Origin: an uncultured Saccharospirillaceae bacterium
GTDB lineage: Bacteria; Pseudomonadota; Gammaproteobacteria; Pseudomonadales; Oceanobacteraceae
NCBI GenBank assembly: GCA_947503895.1
Contig: CANNFT010000001.1
Span: 558,001 to 622,000, forward strand
DNA length: 64,000 nt
Direction of reading: 5' to 3'
A program made the translations under genes and the position numbers. Shown piece by piece: positions 27,781 to 38,864 of this stretch; within the stretch, counting starts at the first letter, position 1, and each line of letters begins with the position of its first letter. Under the pieces are notes generated by a model, which worked only from the letters and a program-made list of their open reading frames with translations, did not search any database and was not told the DNA's origin.

Positions 27781-28945
27781 ATGACCAACACCGAACAAAA
27801 ATCAACCATAAACAAGTAATAACTCACTGAGCGAAATTTTCAATCAGTGATAACAAAAAATATCTGAATTGATACGGAGTTGGCACACATCTTAGCGAAT
27901 TCAGCACTAATGGGGGCTGGGAAGTGAGTAGTTATCAGCTTTATGGAAAAATAGGCAAACTATATGGCATATAAATAATGGGTTTTTATACCATAATACT
28001 ATTAATTTCATTGGCAATACTGGAAAAACGGCCCAATTAGCATTAGCCTCTTTGTGCCATTTATGCTTAACCGCACACTCCAGCTATGCTGAATTGCCAA
28101 ACCATTCTTAGAAAGCCACACGCACCTGCGCATCTAACACCTCACTTTTTTGAAGGTGTTCGCTATATGAGGGTGCTGTGAATCAAAGGCAAAACTCCAG
28201 CGAGAAAGATATGTCCACGCTGAAAGTTACTTAAAAGGCTTAACACCGTGTAGCCCTTTAAGTACATTTCTGCGATGTACCAGGAACGAAGGAGGTGAAG
28301 CCTACAATCATCCACCGGCAATCATTAATTGCACTAACCCAGAACTGACTGATTAGATTCAAATTGGCTATTTCAAGCTGAAATATACAAGTGCTCTGTC
28401 AGTTCCATGAGCCTATATAACATAAAGTTATACACCTGATTGTTTCATTCCAATGATGGAACACGCGGTACCGGTGAATTCGATTCGACTGGTGATCTAT
28501 TATTTCTTCCTCGCTCAGCGCTCAACGGCATCGATTATTGAGCCCCCCTTTCAATATTATGAAATGCTGCGTGGTCCGTTAAAAATGACTTCTTACGACC
28601 GCTCGAATGATCAAGGAGGAATTAATCGTCCATCGTTAATAAATCCATATCTTGCTCTTCTGTATCAACATCAAAATTGAACGCTAGACCCAGCGCAATG
28701 TTGTGGTTGAAAAATTAACCCCGACCTAACGACTGACGCTACTCAACACAACAATTTAGCTCAATCCGTCAATTAACTTTCACCGATTTGGGCTGATGTA
28801 ATCGATCCACATTCCACTTTCACACATATTGCAGCTACAAATGGTTTTCGCAGAAAGATGCTCTTGTGATCAAGTTTTAAAATGGCATAGCTGATGCAAC
28901 TTCTTATCTACCGCAACAAAATTTCAATTATTAAAGGTGTTAACA
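27781..28945. other. Gene-poor intergenic region
   Basis: About 1.2 kb without a gene I can support. An imperfect hairpin lies at 28228-28264 (12 of 13 pairs, 11-base loop). On the minus strand around 28630-28710 there is a short open stretch reading NHNIALGLAFNFDV and then an acidic end, which looks like the C-terminus of an outer-membrane-type protein but has no start. A 75-codon plus-strand ORF (28453-28680) has no family match or ribosome site. Confidence 0.5.
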
Positions 28946-29113
28946 ATGAAGAATAAACACGGTCACCCCACTCCCATTCATGATTGCCCAATTCATGACT
29001 ACGAAAAAGGTACGGATAGATTTAAATTTTTTAAGGCCCTTCGAAGGGATATAAAATTACTATTTGTGAACATTAAAAATATGCTTTCATTTAAAAATAA
29101 ACATCACCCGTAA
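28946..29113 (+). CDS. Small ORF, 55 aa, unknown
   Basis: ATG at 28946 with AAAGGTG 6 bp upstream, then 55 codons to TAA, followed 4 bp later by a strong hairpin (29117-29157). The peptide has a His-rich start (KNKHGHPTPIHD), an amphipathic basic middle (FKFFKALRRDIKLLFVNIKNML) and ends KNKHHP. No family recognised. The ribosome site and the downstream hairpin are the arguments that it is a real unit; the sequence could equally be a regulatory leader. Confidence 0.5.
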   Translation: MKNKHGHPTPIHDCPIHDYEKGTDRFKFFKALRRDIKLLFVNIKNMLSFKNKHHP

Positions 29114-29116
29114 ATA

Positions 29117-29157
29117 CAATGCCAAATGCTTGTTCTCAATAGATGCAAGCGGCATTG
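29117..29157 (+). terminator. Terminator-like hairpin after the 55-aa ORF
   Basis: CAATGCC (29117-29123) pairs with GGCATTG (29151-29157), and GCTTG (29128-29132) with CAAGC (29146-29150). A short run AATTAACTTTT follows. Confidence 0.6.
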
Positions 29158-29723
29158 AATTAACTTTTCGTCATATGCAGTGTGTGCGTATCACTGTTTT
29201 GCTGTTAAATTCAATACATTTGGATATGGCGATTTTTTAAACAGCATCCCAGCTTATGACGCTTAGGCCCCTGACCCATATTATTCGGACTGACACGTGC
29301 GATCACGTTCTTTCGATGGTTAGCCTTACCATTTAACAGCTAATCAAACTCTGAATTTGAGCGCTAAATGGGTGCTGCTACTCTGAATAAATCGAAGCAA
29401 TCTAGGGGATGTATTTACCCTCGAGATAGATCTACGCTACCCTGTCATCGCTTGGCTTGCCGCCATGCAAATGCTCCCACAACCACAATGGTTATTCTTC
29501 ATACAAAAGATGCTTTTTTTAAGGACATCGAAATCCTAAGAGCAGCCTTAATTAGCCACCATAATTAACTCGCTTTTCGGCTATGAATCGTGAACGCATT
29601 CAAACTGGCAAACATTGATTTTAACTATCTTTAATATTTGAAATGTTCAACTTGCTTGAATGACCAGAGGACCTTATTATCCGCCGTTAGACTTTACGTA
29701 CACATGAATATTTGAGACGAATC
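29158..29723. other. Intergenic region before zapB
   Basis: About 570 bp. A 66-codon plus-strand ORF (29368-29568) has no ribosome site or recognisable product and I do not count it. No RNA gene seen. Confidence 0.4.
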
Positions 29724-29960
29724 ATGGAATTACTCGATAAATTAGAACAGAAGATCACCTTGGCACTTGAGACCATTGAGCTGCTAAACATGGAAAATGA
29801 TGAATTAAAAGAAGAGGTAGCGAAACTGAAAGAAGAAAAAGCTTCTCTTAACGATCAAAAAGTAAACTGGGAAACGAAAGTTAATAAGCTACTAGGTCAA
29901 TTTGAATCAGAAAACGCGCCTACTTCTGCCAACGTCCAACCTTTAGCAGCCAATCGCTAA
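29724..29960 (+). CDS. zapB: ZapB-like cell-division coiled-coil protein
   Basis: 78 aa, almost entirely coiled coil with heptads of Leu/Ile (LLDKLEQKITLALETIELL, NDELKEEVAKLKEEKASL) and the end KVNKLLGQFES, matching E. coli ZapB (KLEAKVQQAIDTITLLQM ... LLGRMEEV). ZapB stabilises the Z-ring through ZapA. The start ATG at 29724 has a GAGA ribosome site, and a TTG 12 bp upstream is also open. No zapA lies next to it. It is followed by a rho-independent terminator. Confidence 0.85.
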   Translation: MELLDKLEQKITLALETIELLNMENDELKEEVAKLKEEKASLNDQKVNWETKVNKLLGQFESENAPTSANVQPLAANR

Positions 29961-30001
29961 CCTGCACACCCTCAATATCCAGTGATATCCCGTGCAAACT
30001 C

Positions 30002-30030
30002 AAAAAAGGCAGTCCCGCACTGCCTTTTTT
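30002..30030. terminator. Bidirectional terminator between zapB and the nucleotidase gene
   Basis: AAAAAAGGCAGT (30002-30013) and ACTGCCTTTTTT (30019-30030) are perfect complements around CCCGC. Convergent genes end on both sides. Confidence 0.92.
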
Positions 30031-30042
30031 GATTCCAACGTT

Positions 30043-31971
30043 CTAATCGATTCTCGTATCCTCATTGCATATGTCAGATGTTAAATTACACCCATTTACA
30101 TCGATGTATTGCTTAGTAGAATATTCGTCGATTGGTAATTTAGATAACGGCTGGCCATTTTGCATTTCCAGAAAATCAATGAATCCTTGTGCATATTCTT
30201 TATAGGTATTAACGTAGTTTCCTGAGCCGAAGACCTCGCCGAACGTTAAGTAACCATCTTTACCCTTTGCGATATAGTCATTAGTGACGACAGTGTAGAT
30301 CGCGTCAAGCTCAATAGGCGCCCAATCACCCGCTAATCTCTGATTCACTTCAATTTCTGAGACTCTACTGCCATTCACTAGAGAAGCGTCTACATTAAAT
30401 CGAAGTCCGGAAGCATACGGGTACGCTCCAGTCGAACCATCCTTTGAATCCAATCCAAAGTCGATCGCATCTTCTAGCACTTGTTTAATTTGCTGACCCG
30501 TTAACGTCAAGGTAACCAGTGTGTTGCTGAAAGGCAGCAGCGTGTAGGCATCGGCGTAAGTGTAATCACCTTGAACGACATCCACTCGCACGCCACCGCC
30601 GTTCTGTATTGCAATGTCAGCCGTAGCGGTGACTTCTAAGAAGGCCTTAGCCACAATATTTGAAATATCGGAGCCATGCTGAGCAGTCGCTGACACATCA
30701 CACACACCTGACTTGCCTTGACCCGGAAATCGCTCCAAACATAAATCGCTTGAAATAGTGCCAATGACGGTCGTTTTCAGTGCTTCTATTTCATCTTGGA
30801 AACTGGCCAACACGGCTGAAGTAGTATCATCTCTTGAAACGGGAATAAATTCCGAATGCGAGGCTAAATATTCTTCCACCACGAACGCTTCGTTTGCATT
30901 CAACTCCACGGTCTCATCATTCAACTTATAAGAGATTTTCGCAGCATCAAAAGGAAAATAAGGATTTCCCTCACACTTTTGAACCTCGCCATTATGATCG
31001 AAGCTGACATCTAACGCCCCCACAATATGGGCGTACTCCCAAGCCTGAACTACGCACACTTTGTTGCCGGCCAAGTCTGTCTTAATCGTCGGGTACTCCC
31101 CCTTGGGATTAAAACCCAAATGACTTAACGAAGCACGGCCTAACAACGTGTGTGAATCCCCTCCAACAATAACATCCACACCTGACAAGCTTTCAGCCAG
31201 CACTAGATCATTTTCATAGGTGTAATGTGTCATCAATACAATTTTATTGATGCCTTGCTCTGTTAACTCATCAATATACTTCTGGGACGTAGCGACTTCC
31301 TCTAAGAATGTCGTACCTTCATCAGGAGAAGACGAGAGCTTTGTTTTATTCGCGATATCAATTCCAATCACACCGATTTTCTCACCGCCACGCTCGAGTA
31401 TCGTGTATGGCTGTATGTAGTCGCTTGCAATGGCAGACTCTGCGTGGGGTACCACATTTGCTGCCAATGTGGGTGTTCCGCAACTTCCTGCGTTTAAGTA
31501 ATCTAGGAATTTAGCGAGTCCAGCATCACCGTCATCGAATTCATGGTTCCCCAAGGCAAATGCATCAAAACATATTTCATTCATCATAGCTGCATCGGCT
31601 TCACCTTCGTAAAGGGAGTAAAAAGGCGTACCGGTTATGGCATCGCCGGAATGCAGCTTCAGTACATGACTGCGCTCAGTCGATAGCTGGTCCATCGCTG
31701 TTTTTAACATGGGAAATCCCCCCATATTCACTTTCACACTTTCTACACCCAGCTGCTGTGCCCAGTCTTGTGACTCAACATTTATTTTTAGAGCTTCCGA
31801 TGCAAGATGGGAGTGGTGGTCATTCATGTGCAGCAGTCGCAGATCAAAACCAGTTTCTGTGTTTTTGGCAGGGTCGCTTGATTTTGAATCACTGTCCGAT
31901 CCACAGGCAGTTGTTAACAGCGCACCGGATAGTGCAATCGAATAACAAACAGATTTAGAAAGGTTTAACAT
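30043..31971 (-). CDS. Bifunctional metallophosphatase/5'-nucleotidase, UshA-like lipoprotein
   Basis: 642 aa. Lipoprotein signal with cysteine at residue 23 (LLTTAC; T at -3 is slightly unusual). The N-terminal calcineurin-like domain has the full metal set LLHMNDHHSHL, GDAITGTPF, LGNHEFDDGD, MTHYTYE and VGGDSHTLLG. The C-terminal 5'-nucleotidase domain carries IQNGGGVRVD, LPFSNTLV and NDYIAKGKDGY. It should hydrolyse extracellular nucleotides or UDP-sugars to supply phosphate and nucleosides. It is transcribed alone. A Pho-regulated promoter is possible, but I see no clear Pho box. Confidence 0.93.
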   Translation of the reverse strand: MLNLSKSVCYSIALSGALLTTACGSDSDSKSSDPAKNTETGFDLRLLHMNDHHSHLASEALKINVESQDWAQQLGVESVKVNMGGFPMLKTAMDQLSTERSHVLKLHSGDAITGTPFYSLYEGEADAAMMNEICFDAFALGNHEFDDGDAGLAKFLDYLNAGSCGTPTLAANVVPHAESAIASDYIQPYTILERGGEKIGVIGIDIANKTKLSSSPDEGTTFLEEVATSQKYIDELTEQGINKIVLMTHYTYENDLVLAESLSGVDVIVGGDSHTLLGRASLSHLGFNPKGEYPTIKTDLAGNKVCVVQAWEYAHIVGALDVSFDHNGEVQKCEGNPYFPFDAAKISYKLNDETVELNANEAFVVEEYLASHSEFIPVSRDDTTSAVLASFQDEIEALKTTVIGTISSDLCLERFPGQGKSGVCDVSATAQHGSDISNIVAKAFLEVTATADIAIQNGGGVRVDVVQGDYTYADAYTLLPFSNTLVTLTLTGQQIKQVLEDAIDFGLDSKDGSTGAYPYASGLRFNVDASLVNGSRVSEIEVNQRLAGDWAPIELDAIYTVVTNDYIAKGKDGYLTFGEVFGSGNYVNTYKEYAQGFIDFLEMQNGQPLSKLPIDEYSTKQYIDVNGCNLTSDICNEDTRID

Positions 31972-32240
31972 GTCAGAGTAACTCGCTTACATTTTAATCA
32001 TGTATTTTGACCGGAAATGTATACTCTATATATGTCAATTCTGTTTCACCCTTTAAAACTGTCTCCTTTCCACATCCTTTAAATACGCGGGCAGCGTTCT
32101 TTCATCCAACCCAAACGGTGCCTGACTTAATCATATTATTTTCGAGCCATTCATTTTACAATTTGCCTAAAGAGGCCAAGTTAAATCTACGAATTTTCAT
32201 GCTTTTGGCCTAACCATTCTATATCCATTCGAGAGCATTA

Positions 32241-32477
32241 ATGAAATTCATTCCAAAGCAATACACACCTCTAGTTTTTTCTTTCTTCATGGCTTTTTTG
32301 ATGTCCGGCATCATGTCATGCGTCATCACCGTATTTAACATTGGCTGGGTAGAGAACCTACTATTGATTTGGCTTAAAGCCTGGGCGTTTGCATTTGTCA
32401 TTGCATTCCCGACTATCGTATTGATCAGCCCGATCGTACGAAAATTGGTCAGCTTTGTGATCGTTGACCACGACTGA
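32241..32477 (+). CDS. DUF2798 small membrane protein
   Basis: 78 aa with two TM helices (about 11-32 and 42-66): PLVFSFFMAFLMSGIMSCVITVFN, then LLIWLKAWAFAFVIAFPTIVLI, and ISPIVRKLVSFVI at the end. This is the DUF2798 arrangement. Function unknown. A GAGAG element precedes the ATG. It is monocistronic. Confidence 0.83.
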   Translation: MKFIPKQYTPLVFSFFMAFLMSGIMSCVITVFNIGWVENLLLIWLKAWAFAFVIAFPTIVLISPIVRKLVSFVIVDHD

Positions 32478-32650
32478 CCTTCTAAGTACTGAGACTCAAA
32501 AAGTTTAGAGGCTTATTTCGCAATGAGTACCTACAAGAGCCTAAAGCCACGCTGGTAGGACACGAGATGCTTATATCTATCGCACCGGCTGCCAATAGAC
32601 CCTTAAACCACTACAATCACACGAAGCTAATTCGATAAAAGGGAGGCAAG

Positions 32651-33625
32651 ATGGGTATTGTGATCGCACTGGGATTAATTGGCTTGTTAGTGGTTAGCGC
32701 AGCGTTATCGTATGTTTCCCATTTCAGCTTTTGGTGGTGGTTTATTGGGATACTCTCAGCCCTCATTTGTATTTGGACCGCGCTTAAATGGCTTGACCAC
32801 CTAAAAGTGGTCTCTGGTGACTCGGGTCTTCCTATTAAGCGAATCGACAAACCCAATGTTGATATTCCGCTATGGTCTCGCTCATCTGATTCGTTAACCC
32901 ACAATATTAAAATTTCACAGGATCAACCGTTCCGACTACTCGATCCTGAACCCGCATTTGATGAAGCTGGCGATCATGGCGTTCAAATCGTGTACCCCAA
33001 TAGCACTCATCCAGATCAATTTTTTATTATGCACGGCAAGGTGGCTGATAATGCTGGCTACAGCATTGAATTACTGAACTGGAATAAGAGCTTAAGCAAT
33101 CGAGCCGTCGCCAACAGCATTCTGCCTTCGAGGAAAATTACAGGCGCTACTCTATTTGGGCTAAGTCATCGCATGACGCTATTCAATGCGCAATTTTCAC
33201 ATCACGCAGAACGCCAACTCTTTTTATTTGATCACCACAAGCAATCCGCACTGCCTATTACTGAGCTAAAATCAGTCGCCAGCGCGAGCATTGGCTGGAC
33301 GGGAAGCTCTCACTATTTCATTGCCTCGCAGACTGATTCGGATTCATTTCTGGTGGTGACGTATGAGAAAGCAAAAAACTTCGATGATTTTTTTAGCGCC
33401 CGGGGCCGTTACATACCCAGAGTAAGTCAACTGACTCTACATTCGGAAAAGAACCCAAAAGGTGTACTCCTTTCTCGAATGATACTGGAGAAACATGGAC
33501 TCATTATTGGTGTCCTACCAGTTAAATCTGATATTTTTATTCAAACTTTAGACGAAAGAAATTTAGAGGCGCCATTAACACGCTATTGGTCTCTTTCCCT
33601 GACTGATCTAGAAATGAGCGACTAA
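32651..33625 (+). CDS. Unknown membrane-anchored protein
   Basis: 324 aa. Two adjacent N-terminal TM helices (about 4-22 and 27-47), then a soluble domain of about 275 residues with beta-rich, propeller-like alternation (DHGVQIVYPNSTHPDQFFIM, GYSIELLNWNK, RQLFLFDHHKQSALPITELK). I do not recognise a family. The start is secure: GGGAGG lies 5 bp upstream of the ATG. It faces the ihfA-merR unit at its 3' end. The soluble part is probably periplasmic or cytoplasmic depending on topology, which I cannot settle. Confidence 0.7.
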   Translation: MGIVIALGLIGLLVVSAALSYVSHFSFWWWFIGILSALICIWTALKWLDHLKVVSGDSGLPIKRIDKPNVDIPLWSRSSDSLTHNIKISQDQPFRLLDPEPAFDEAGDHGVQIVYPNSTHPDQFFIMHGKVADNAGYSIELLNWNKSLSNRAVANSILPSRKITGATLFGLSHRMTLFNAQFSHHAERQLFLFDHHKQSALPITELKSVASASIGWTGSSHYFIASQTDSDSFLVVTYEKAKNFDDFFSARGRYIPRVSQLTLHSEKNPKGVLLSRMILEKHGLIIGVLPVKSDIFIQTLDERNLEAPLTRYWSLSLTDLEMSD

Positions 33626-33685
33626 ACTAGAACTCAGAAGACTTCGATAGCCTCGTCTTCCTTTACATAGCATTGCTATTCGCAC

Positions 33686-34069
33686 TCAGGATACGTTTAG
33701 AATTTCCAGCGTGGCTTCTAAATCAGAAATAACGTCTTGAATGATTTTCTGTTGAGGTATCGGTTGCTGGGATAATTTTGAGTTCAACGGCGGGGGTGGT
33801 TTTTCATCTAATTTTTGGCGAGCACCGGATATTGTATATCCTTGTTCGTATAAGAGTTGCTTTATTTTGAGGACAATAAAGATTTGATCGCGTAAATAAT
33901 AACGACGATTACCTCGCCTCTTGGAAGGCTTGAGCTGGGAAAATTCTTGCTCCCAGTACCTTAAGACGTGGGGTTTTAATTCGCACATTTCACCCACCTC
34001 TCCGATGGTGAAATAGCGCCTTTCTGGTATATCTGAAGCTGATACCCCGCCTTTCAGCTGGCTATCCAT
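33686..34069 (-). CDS. MerR-family transcriptional regulator downstream of ihfA
   Basis: 127 aa. N-terminal MerR winged helix: [41 protein letters not shown], then [14 protein letters not shown]. No effector-binding cysteines, so a short MerR of the type always found after ihfA in Pseudomonas and relatives. Its ATG overlaps the ihfA stop by 8 bp, so the two are co-translated. Target genes unknown. Confidence 0.92.
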   Translation of the reverse strand: MDSQLKGGVSASDIPERRYFTIGEVGEMCELKPHVLRYWEQEFSQLKPSKRRGNRRYYLRDQIFIVLKIKQLLYEQGYTISGARQKLDEKPPPPLNSKLSQQPIPQQKIIQDVISDLEATLEILNVS

Positions 34070-34361
34070 TTTCGTTAAATGCTTCGACCTGAACTTTAAG
34101 TTTTTGACCTGGGCGAAACGTTACAACACACCTTGCCGAGATAGGAATCTCCTCCCCTGTTTTAGGGTTACGGCCCGGTCGCTCTCTTTTTTCTCTCAGG
34201 TCAAAGTTGCCGAAGCCAGAGAGCTTAACTTGTTCTTTTTCCGTTAAGCATGAGCGGATTTCTTCAAAGAAGATATCCACCATTTCTTTGGCTTCGCGCT
34301 TGTTCAAACCAAGTTCTTCAAATAGCTTATCTGCCATATCCGCCTTGGTAATTGCGGTCAT
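34062..34361 (-). CDS. ihfA: IHF alpha subunit
   Basis: 99 aa. With HimD/IhfB it forms integration host factor, which bends DNA. Sequence is canonical: [61 protein letters not shown]. The ATG at 34361 follows the pheT stop after 2 bp; an in-frame TTG 6 bp upstream is less likely. Confidence 0.97.
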   Translation of the reverse strand: MTAITKADMADKLFEELGLNKREAKEMVDIFFEEIRSCLTEKEQVKLSGFGNFDLREKRERPGRNPKTGEEIPISARCVVTFRPGQKLKVQVEAFNENG

Positions 34362-34363
34362 GA

Positions 34364-36748
34364 TCAACCTCGCAATTGTGCTCCTAATGATTCTTGCAGG
34401 GCATTGATGACTGCATCAATCCAACTGCTTATTTCTTCATCATTGAGAGTGCGCGAAGGATCTTGCCACGTCAAGCCCAAAGCAAGACTTTTTCTACCAT
34501 TTTCAATACCTTGCCCGCGATAGACATCAAATAACGTGACATTTTTGAGGTTGCTTCCAGCTTGCTCTCGAATGATATTGGCAACTTGAGTCCAACTTAC
34601 TTCCTCGCTCACGACGAAAGCAAGGTCACGTCCTACGGCTGGGAATTTGGACAATGGTGCAAACTTTGGCAGCACACCCTCACGAACATCATTTAGCTTA
34701 AGCTCAAACAAGAAAACAGGTTGCTTAATACCTAGCTGCGCTTGCACCTGAGGGTGCAACCCACCCACTAGGCCTATTTGCTTACCGCCTTTCATGACTG
34801 CTGCTGTCTGTCCTGGGTGCAACGCTGGGTGACTCCCTACTTCAAACGTAAACTCGCTGACGCCATTGAACGACAACATATTTTCTAGGTCGCCCTTAAT
34901 GTCATAGAAATCTACTTTTTGAGTGTCGTTTGACCAACCCTTTGAGCATCGTGTACCGCACACTAGACCCGCTATCATGGGCTCTTGCACCAATCCCTGA
35001 TCGGTTGGCACAAAACTCAGACCTGATTCAAACAAGCGTACGGATTCCTGTTGACGATTTAAGTTGTATTCCGCCGCTTTAAGCAATCCCACCCAAAGTG
35101 TTGAACGCATGACGCCCATATCAGCGGATATTGGGTTAGCCAGCTCTAAACCATTCACTTCTGGGTCAATCAACTTCTGGATTTTTGGATCAACAAAGCT
35201 GTATGTAATGGCTTCTTGATAACCCACGTCAACGAAATATTGCTTGATCATTTGCAGTGGAGTCTTGACCTCTTCTTTTAGCGTCAAGCCAAGATCCATA
35301 TTCGGCGTGGTCACGGGAATATTGTTATAACCGTGTATTCTTGCCACTTCTTCGATGAGATCCGGCTCAATGCTGATGTCAAAGCGGTAGCTCGGTGCAA
35401 TGGTCGACCATCCGTGATCCGTTTCAGTGACCTGCAGCCCTAGTCTTGTCAACATGTTAGTCACGTCGGACTTCGGCAATTCAAGTGCCAACGCTTGTTG
35501 TAGCTTGCTAGCGCGTAATTCAACAGCCTTTAGCTGTGGCATAGCTGATTCATCGATGGCTTCTGCAACCGGCCCTGCTTGCCCACCACAGATTTCCAAT
35601 ATCAATTTTGTTGCTCGCTCAATCACATTTTTTTGACCGGCATGATCCACACCTCGCTCAAATCGATGACTGGCATCTGTGTGTAGACCATAGTTTCGAG
35701 CCTTGCCTGCTATGGCAATTGGATCGAAGTATGCGACTTCTAACAAAATATCTTGGGTTTCTGCGCTTACGCCGGAATGCTCGCCACCCATAACGCCGGC
35801 AATACCCAGCGCTTTTTCTTTATCCGCAATGACTAGCGTTTCTTCTGTTAACGATAACGTTTGCCCGTCTAACAAAGTGAGCTTTTCTGCAGGGCTTGCC
35901 ATACGAGCCTGAATACCACCTGACAACTTACTTAAATCGTAAGCGTGCATTGGTTGACCCTGCTCTAGCATCACGAAATTTGTGACATCAACAATGGGGT
36001 CAATAGAACGAATCCCACTACGACGCAACTTTTCAACCATCCAGAGTGGTGTTTCCGCTGTGACATCAACTCCTTTCACTATACGGCTAACAAACTTAGG
36101 ACACGCAGACGGTGCTAGCAGCTCCACTGAATATTGATCATCGATACTCGGTGGTACAGATTCAATTACAGGCTCTTGTACATCGAGGTTGTTGAGTACA
36201 CCCACTTCACGCGCAAGCCCTTTAAGACTTAGGCAATCCGCTCGATTTGGCGTCAAGTCTACATCGATGATTTGATCATCTAGTTTTAGGTAGTCGCGAA
36301 CGTCAGCGCCAACAGGAGCATTTAATGGCAGCTCTAGGATGCCATCGTGATCATCCGATAAGTGCAGCTCTGCAGCCGAGCAAAGCATTCCACATGATTC
36401 CACACCACGCAGTTTTGCTTTTTTAATTTTGAAATCTTTACCTTCAGGCGTGGGTAATATTGCACCGACTTTCGCAAACGGTACTTTAATGCCTTCTCGT
36501 ACATTGGGCGCACCACACACCACCTGGAATGTTTCGGTGCCATCGCTGACTTCACACAAACTTAATTTATCAGCATCTGGGTGTTGTTCACGCTTAGTCA
36601 CTTCACCAACCACAATACCCGTGAACAGACCGGCTACGGGCTCTACCGCATCCACCTCTAGCCCTGCCATCGTGACTTGAGCAACCAGCTCTTCTGTGCT
36701 TAGAGTTGGGTTTACCCACTCTCTTAACCAGCTTTCACTGAATTTCAT
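34364..36748 (-). CDS. pheT: Phenylalanyl-tRNA synthetase beta subunit
   Basis: 794 aa, standard length. Contains the N-terminal tRNA-binding OB fold ([32 protein letters not shown]), the B3/B4 editing domain, B5 and the catalytic-like core ([21 protein letters not shown] anticodon-binding domain near the C-terminus). Translated just after pheS (109 bp gap) and directly upstream of ihfA, as in Pseudomonas and E. coli. Confidence 0.98.
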   Translation of the reverse strand: MKFSESWLREWVNPTLSTEELVAQVTMAGLEVDAVEPVAGLFTGIVVGEVTKREQHPDADKLSLCEVSDGTETFQVVCGAPNVREGIKVPFAKVGAILPTPEGKDFKIKKAKLRGVESCGMLCSAAELHLSDDHDGILELPLNAPVGADVRDYLKLDDQIIDVDLTPNRADCLSLKGLAREVGVLNNLDVQEPVIESVPPSIDDQYSVELLAPSACPKFVSRIVKGVDVTAETPLWMVEKLRRSGIRSIDPIVDVTNFVMLEQGQPMHAYDLSKLSGGIQARMASPAEKLTLLDGQTLSLTEETLVIADKEKALGIAGVMGGEHSGVSAETQDILLEVAYFDPIAIAGKARNYGLHTDASHRFERGVDHAGQKNVIERATKLILEICGGQAGPVAEAIDESAMPQLKAVELRASKLQQALALELPKSDVTNMLTRLGLQVTETDHGWSTIAPSYRFDISIEPDLIEEVARIHGYNNIPVTTPNMDLGLTLKEEVKTPLQMIKQYFVDVGYQEAITYSFVDPKIQKLIDPEVNGLELANPISADMGVMRSTLWVGLLKAAEYNLNRQQESVRLFESGLSFVPTDQGLVQEPMIAGLVCGTRCSKGWSNDTQKVDFYDIKGDLENMLSFNGVSEFTFEVGSHPALHPGQTAAVMKGGKQIGLVGGLHPQVQAQLGIKQPVFLFELKLNDVREGVLPKFAPLSKFPAVGRDLAFVVSEEVSWTQVANIIREQAGSNLKNVTLFDVYRGQGIENGRKSLALGLTWQDPSRTLNDEEISSWIDAVINALQESLGAQLRG

Positions 36749-36857
36749 ATTTATAAATCCTGTTATCGCTAAATTTTACGTCTATTAGATTTCGATTCGA
36801 TCAACGCGTGTTCGATACTCATAGATTCAAACACTTTTTAAATTGATCACACGCTGG

Positions 36858-37934
<1,077 letters not shown>

Positions 37935-38083
37935 TTAACACACTCTTCAATACTTTTGCCTTTAGGGTTACATCTAAACACTGTGTAACGCTTTTACGAA
38001 GGCACTCTTAACCAGCTTTATTACGAAAGCGACCAATACCTATGAATGGTGTGTACTGAAAATATCTATGCATTAAAAACAAA

Positions 38084-38116
38084 AATAGGGGAAGGCCGGT
38101 TGGCGCTTCCCCTATT
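38084..38116 (-). terminator. Terminator after rplT
   Basis: Perfect 11-bp arms (38084-38094, 38106-38116) with a GC-rich loop; on the minus strand it is followed by TTTTGTTTTTAAT. It ends the thrS-infC-rpmI-rplT transcript, or partly attenuates read-through into pheS. Confidence 0.85.
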
Positions 38117-38169
38117 CGGTGTGACTAGGCTTTCGCCTGTCACGATTTCGTTCTGTTTAGCGAAGTCGC

Positions 38170-38523
38170 TTACAGAGAGGCTTTTGCTTTCTCAACTAGA
38201 GCAGCAAATGCAGCTTTCTCATTAACGGCCAAGTCAGCTAGAACCTTACGATCAATTTCGATAGAGGCTATTTTAAGACCATTAATAAATCGGCTGTATG
38301 ACAAACCGTTGATACGTGCACCAGCGTTGATACGTGCAATCCACAATGCGCGGAATTGACGCTTACGCTGACGACGGTCACGGTAAGCATATTGACCAGC
38401 TTTGATAACCGCTTGCTTAGCTACGCGGAATACACGTGAACGTGCTCCATAGTAACCTTTAGCTTGCTTTAGAACTTTCTTGTGACGACGGCGTGCTACC
38501 ACACCACGTTTTACGCGAGCCAT
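38170..38523 (-). CDS. rplT: 50S ribosomal protein L20
   Basis: 117 aa, full-length and canonical ([51 protein letters not shown]). L20 is an early 50S assembly protein and in E. coli represses its own operon by binding the rpmI leader. A GAGGAG ribosome site precedes the ATG. 28 bp from rpmI. Confidence 0.99.
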   Translation of the reverse strand: MARVKRGVVARRRHKKVLKQAKGYYGARSRVFRVAKQAVIKAGQYAYRDRRQRKRQFRALWIARINAGARINGLSYSRFINGLKIASIEIDRKVLADLAVNEKAAFAALVEKAKASL

Positions 38524-38551
38524 ATTAAACTCCTCTTAACCAAAAATTATA

Positions 38552-38749
38552 TTAAACGCCAGGTAGCATACGCTTGATCAACGGTACGTCAGATGCATTA
38601 ACTTGCAACTGAGCACGCAAATGACGCTTACGCTTGGTGCTTTTTTTGGTCAAGATGTGAGCACGATGTGCTTGACGGTGTTTAAAGCCGTTTGCAGTCG
38701 GCTTGAAGCGCTTTGCAGCACCACTGTGACTCTTAATTTTGTTAGCCAT
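38552..38749 (-). CDS. rpmI: 50S ribosomal protein L35
   Basis: 65 aa. [22 protein letters not shown] and [11 protein letters not shown] are the L35 signature. Member of the infC-rpmI-rplT operon. The 115-bp gap from infC contains the place where L20 control would act, but I did not resolve a specific fold. Confidence 0.99.
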   Translation of the reverse strand: MANKIKSHSGAAKRFKPTANGFKHRQAHRAHILTKKSTKRKRHLRAQLQVNASDVPLIKRMLPGV

Positions 38750-38864
38750 GGCTAAAAAATCTCACTCGCATTGGTTTAATCAACAGCAGTAGGTGCCTAC
38801 CAATTGCCGTTTACAGTGTAAACGGCACTCAATTCAATGAAGGTAGAACTTTAAATTGACCTAT

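Noticed and set aside
28610..28640. AAGGAGGAATTAATCG strong ribosome-site-like sequence
   Set aside because: No ATG, GTG or TTG at suitable spacing opens a real frame.
28453..28680. 75-codon plus-strand ORF in the gene-poor region
   Set aside because: No ribosome site, composition unlike genes nearby, and no product recognised.
29368..29568. 66-codon plus-strand ORF before zapB
   Set aside because: No ribosome site; sequence looks like noncoding read-through.
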